Positions 52,111 to 54,093 of a DNA stretch of 54,093 nucleotides are shown here, in pieces. A program made the position numbers and the translations under genes. Source of the stretch: an uncultured Desulfuromonadales bacterium (GTDB taxonomy: Bacteria > Desulfobacterota > Desulfuromonadia > Geobacterales > Pseudopelobacteraceae). Location: positions 1 through 54,093 of the forward strand of contig CAIPTY010000084.1 in NCBI GenBank assembly GCA_903868145.1. The letters are read 5' to 3'. Under the pieces are notes generated by a model, which was not told the DNA's origin, ran no database searches, and saw nothing but the letters and a program-made list of their open reading frames with translations. Position 1 is the stretch's first letter. Every line of letters starts with the position of its first letter.

Positions 52111-52217
52111 GCAGATGCTCCTGTAAAAAATATTAACAAAGAAATATCAGATTCGGCTATAAATAGCAAAGATGTAGAATTTCATCTTGTTGAAATAGAT
52201 TTTGGAGACTGTTTGTC

Positions 52218-52673
52218 ATGAAATCATCCGGGAGGCTCGTAATCATGATGGGGATAGGACTGCTGGGACTGGTGGGGTGTGCAGGCGAACGCCCTGCAAA
52301 TCTGGGAATACATGAGGGAGGTCTGACTGCCTGTCCGTCATCCCCCAACTGCGTTTCCAGTCAGGCGAACGATCAGGGGCACCACATCGCTCCATTGTCG
52401 TTCGGCGGCGATGGTGATGCCGCTTTCGTCCGACTGAAACGGGTACTCGATCTCAGGAGTGATGCGACGATCATCCAGGAACAGCCGGGGTATCTGCAAT
52501 TTGAATTGCGTACGACCCTGTTTGTCGATGACGCGGAATTTTTACTGGACAGGGAGAAAAGAATCATTCATATCCGTTCTGCATCGCGCCTGGGGTATTC
52601 CGACCTGGGCAAGAACCGCAGTCGGCTGGAAGAAATTCGGCGCGAATTCCAGCAGGCAGGGCAGACACCATGA
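52218..52673 (+). CDS. DUF1499 family lipoprotein
   Basis: A 151-residue lipoprotein with lipobox LVGC (Cys21). The DUF1499 signature is present: LTACPSSPNCVSSQAND with two conserved cysteines, then AAFVRLKRVL, YLQFELRTTLFVDDAEFLLD and HIRSASRLGYSDLGKNRSRLEEIR. Function is unknown, but the family is typically found with photolyase and CFA-like genes. The start ATG follows ttggaga. It diverges from the chalcone-isomerase-like gene and is 51 bp before the nitroreductase gene. Confidence 0.9.
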   Translation: MKSSGRLVIMMGIGLLGLVGCAGERPANLGIHEGGLTACPSSPNCVSSQANDQGHHIAPLSFGGDGDAAFVRLKRVLDLRSDATIIQEQPGYLQFELRTTLFVDDAEFLLDREKRIIHIRSASRLGYSDLGKNRSRLEEIRREFQQAGQTP

Positions 52674-52724
52674 GTCTGCTGATAAACCAGTCCCCCTTCA
52701 TCTATCTAATTTACAGGAGCCGCT

Positions 52725-53552
52725 ATGCTGGACTTTATTGTTGATGAACAGGTTTGCACCCGTTGCGGCGAGTGCGTCGCCGATTGTCCTGCACGGATCA
52801 TTGCCATGCAGGAGGGAGTCCCGGAAATTGCCCCGGATAAAGAGGCATCCTGCTACCGTTGCCTCCACTGTCTGGCTGTTTGTCCCACCGGTGCCGTCTC
52901 GATTATAGGCGTGACCCCTGTCTCCTGCAAGCCGTTGGCCGGTACGTTTCCCGAACCGGACAAGCTGGAGGCGCTGATCAGGGGACGACGCTCGGTGCGG
53001 CGCTACAAACCGGAAAACCTGGAGCCGCAGTTGTTGCAGAGACTGCTGGATGTGGCCTGGCAGGCCCCCACCGGCGTTAATTCCCGCGATGTGCTCTTTA
53101 CGGTGGTGGATGACCGGGATAAGCTTGTGCGCCTGCGGGCAGACGTCATGGCAGGACTCGGTGGCCTGGTGCGTGAAAACCGTCTGCCGGAGGGGATGGA
53201 GTTTTTTGCAAATTTCGTCAAGCTGTGGGAGGAAAAGGGGGTGGACATTCTCTTCCGCGATGCCCCGCATCTGCTGATTGCCACGGCTCCCCGCAGTGCG
53301 GCATCGCCGGTGCCGGACTGTCTGATAGCGCTCTCCTACTTTGAGCTTTTCGCCCAGAGCCTGGGAGTGGGGACTCTCTGGAACGGTCTGGTAAAATGGG
53401 GGCTGTTCGAGATTCTGCCAGACATGCGCCAGCGGCTGGGCATCCCTGATGAACACGTCATCGGCTACGCCATGTCCTTCGGAAAACCTGCGGTGCGCTT
53501 TGCCCGCTCGGTTCAGCACGGACAGGCTGCCATCAACAGGGTATCCGTCTGA
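52725..53552 (+). CDS. Ferredoxin-nitroreductase fusion protein
   Basis: A 275-residue protein with an N-terminal two-cluster ferredoxin (CTRCGECVADCP and CYRCLHCLAVCPTGAV, residues 11-57) fused to an FMN-dependent nitroreductase domain (RGRRSVRRYKPENLE, QAPTGVNSRDVLF, and a closing GYAMSFGKPAVRFAR). Such fusions are common in anaerobes, where the ferredoxin part supplies electrons directly. Substrates may be nitroaromatics, quinones or other electron acceptors. The stop overlaps the start of the next gene (TGATG). Confidence 0.92.
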   Translation: MLDFIVDEQVCTRCGECVADCPARIIAMQEGVPEIAPDKEASCYRCLHCLAVCPTGAVSIIGVTPVSCKPLAGTFPEPDKLEALIRGRRSVRRYKPENLEPQLLQRLLDVAWQAPTGVNSRDVLFTVVDDRDKLVRLRADVMAGLGGLVRENRLPEGMEFFANFVKLWEEKGVDILFRDAPHLLIATAPRSAASPVPDCLIALSYFELFAQSLGVGTLWNGLVKWGLFEILPDMRQRLGIPDEHVIGYAMSFGKPAVRFARSVQHGQAAINRVSV

Positions 53553-53857
53553 TGCCGGACGCCTGGGAGTCCACGTGCCGCTTGTGCGGCGTCTGCTGCT
53601 TTGAAAAGTTTGAGAACGACCGGGGTACGATTTTCTATACCCAGACCCCGTGCCGGTACCTGGATGTGGTCAGCAGGCGCTGTAAAATCTACGAGAACCG
53701 TTTTGAGATCAATCCGGAGTGCATCAAACTGACACCGGATCTGGTGGCGACGTTGCGCTGGCTGCCGGGAGATTGCGGATATCACCGGGTTTCCTCGGAG
53801 AATGTGCCGACTCCTGTCGGTCGGAAACGATCCCGACGAGGACGCAACCGACCGTAA
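53552..53857 (+). CDS. YkgJ/YcgN-like Cys-cluster protein
   Basis: A 101-residue protein with a conserved cysteine set of the YkgJ/UPF0260 zinc- or iron-chelating type: CRLCGVCCFEKFEND, TPCRYLD, RRCKIYENR, PECIKL and GDCGYH. It has a basic tail (GRKRSRRGRNRP). It probably binds a metal or Fe-S centre. ATG 53552 shares a base with the nitroreductase stop, so the two are translationally coupled and may act together. Confidence 0.85.
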   Translation: MPDAWESTCRLCGVCCFEKFENDRGTIFYTQTPCRYLDVVSRRCKIYENRFEINPECIKLTPDLVATLRWLPGDCGYHRVSSENVPTPVGRKRSRRGRNRP

Positions 53858-53868
53858 CGCAATCCGCC

Positions 53869-54093
53869 TCACGCCCTGTTGATAGCAGCGTTTGACAGAT
53901 AGGCCATCATTTCCGCATGAGACTCATCAACGGCAACATCGTGCATTTCCTTCCTGATGGCGACGAATTCATCGATGTGTTTCAGGAATATCCCCAGCAG
54001 CGCGGGGTCGAAGAATTCACCCCTCCCCTCCTCCATGATGGCAATGCTCTTTTCAAAGGAAAACGCCTTCTTGTAGGGGCGCTCCGAGGTAAG
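53869..54093 (-). CDS. C-terminal part of an HD-GYP-type phosphodiesterase (cut by window edge)
   Basis: The last 74 codons of a gene entering from the right edge. They read LTSERPYKKAFSFEKSIAIM, EEGRGEFFDPALLGIF and LKHIDEFVAIRKE, which match the end of the HD-GYP domain (TSxRPYK...GRGxxFDP) that degrades cyclic di-GMP. The N-terminal part, including the HD and GYP residues, is outside the window. The stop converges with the YkgJ-like gene. Confidence 0.82.
   Translation of the reverse strand, partial: LTSERPYKKAFSFEKSIAIMEEGRGEFFDPALLGIFLKHIDEFVAIRKEMHDVAVDESHAEMMAYLSNAAINRA

Overview
The window looks like chromosomal DNA of an anaerobic, Geobacter/Pelobacter-type bacterium (Desulfuromonadia/Geobacterales). 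This rests on a type IV pilin with the N-terminal sequence typical of Geobacter pilins, a soluble HdrABC-Flx electron-bifurcation cluster, a group-4-hydrogenase-related membrane complex, SelA, a ScpB-type methylmalonyl-CoA decarboxylase, and dense operons with 4-bp stop/start overlaps. The assignment is inferred from gene content. No rRNA or tRNA gene and no CRISPR array was seen.

Layout. 1-3520: two tandem palindromic repeats, an exported alpha/beta hydrolase, pilA with a sigma-54-type promoter and a terminator, and a TMTC/PMT-like membrane glycosyltransferase directly behind pilA. 3550-5410: a REP-like hairpin, a Phd/VapC-type and a BrnT/BrnA toxin-antitoxin pair, and a small lipoprotein with a perfect consensus promoter. 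5596-9450: a lipoprotein with four Big_2 repeats and a GH64-like domain, then two unknown envelope proteins. 9480-17758 (minus): six subunits of an energy-converting-hydrogenase-related (Ehr) complex plus a DUF815 AAA+ ATPase, facing an HTH-EIIA(Ntr) regulator (17982-18668). 18964-26502: hdrC-hdrB-CheY-like-hdrA-flxD-two Fe-S proteins-flxA, interrupted by two palindromic repeats. 26508-31035 (minus): gntR-selA-ispD-sensor kinase-DsbC-like, chained by overlaps. 31222-39390: valS, secA, a mini FlgC-like protein, scpB, DUF523 and a cytidylate-kinase-like gene.

39406-52673: an envelope lipid/photodamage cluster (DUF2878, lipocalin, CFA synthase, DUF1365, flavin oxidoreductase, flavin/PNPOx-like protein, DUF2177, DUF1295, class II photolyase, chalcone-isomerase-like protein, DUF1499). 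A 4.4-kb restriction cassette (MmeI-like fused nuclease-methyltransferase plus dinD) is wedged between the DUF1365 gene and cfa. It is bounded by 62-bp direct repeats that each encode the end of the DUF1365 protein and the start of Cfa. The methyltransferase gene itself carries three in-frame palindromic inserts, one of which is a 504-bp element with ~40-bp terminal inverted repeats and a complete DUF559 (Vsr-like) nuclease domain. Remnants of a glutathione peroxidase and a glyoxalase-family gene lie upstream of the photolyase. The window ends with a ferredoxin-nitroreductase, a YkgJ-like Cys-cluster protein and the 3' end of an HD-GYP gene.

How the genes work together (inference from families): Hdr-Flx would couple NAD(P)H oxidation, ferredoxin reduction and a disulfide couple in the cytoplasm. 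The Ehr complex probably couples ferredoxin-level redox chemistry to ion pumping but lacks the nickel ligands of a hydrogenase. The strongest leads for something new are the DUF559 palindromic element living inside a restriction gene, the way the restriction cassette regenerates its host gene junction, and the DUF815 ATPase/EIIA regulator attached to the Ehr complex.
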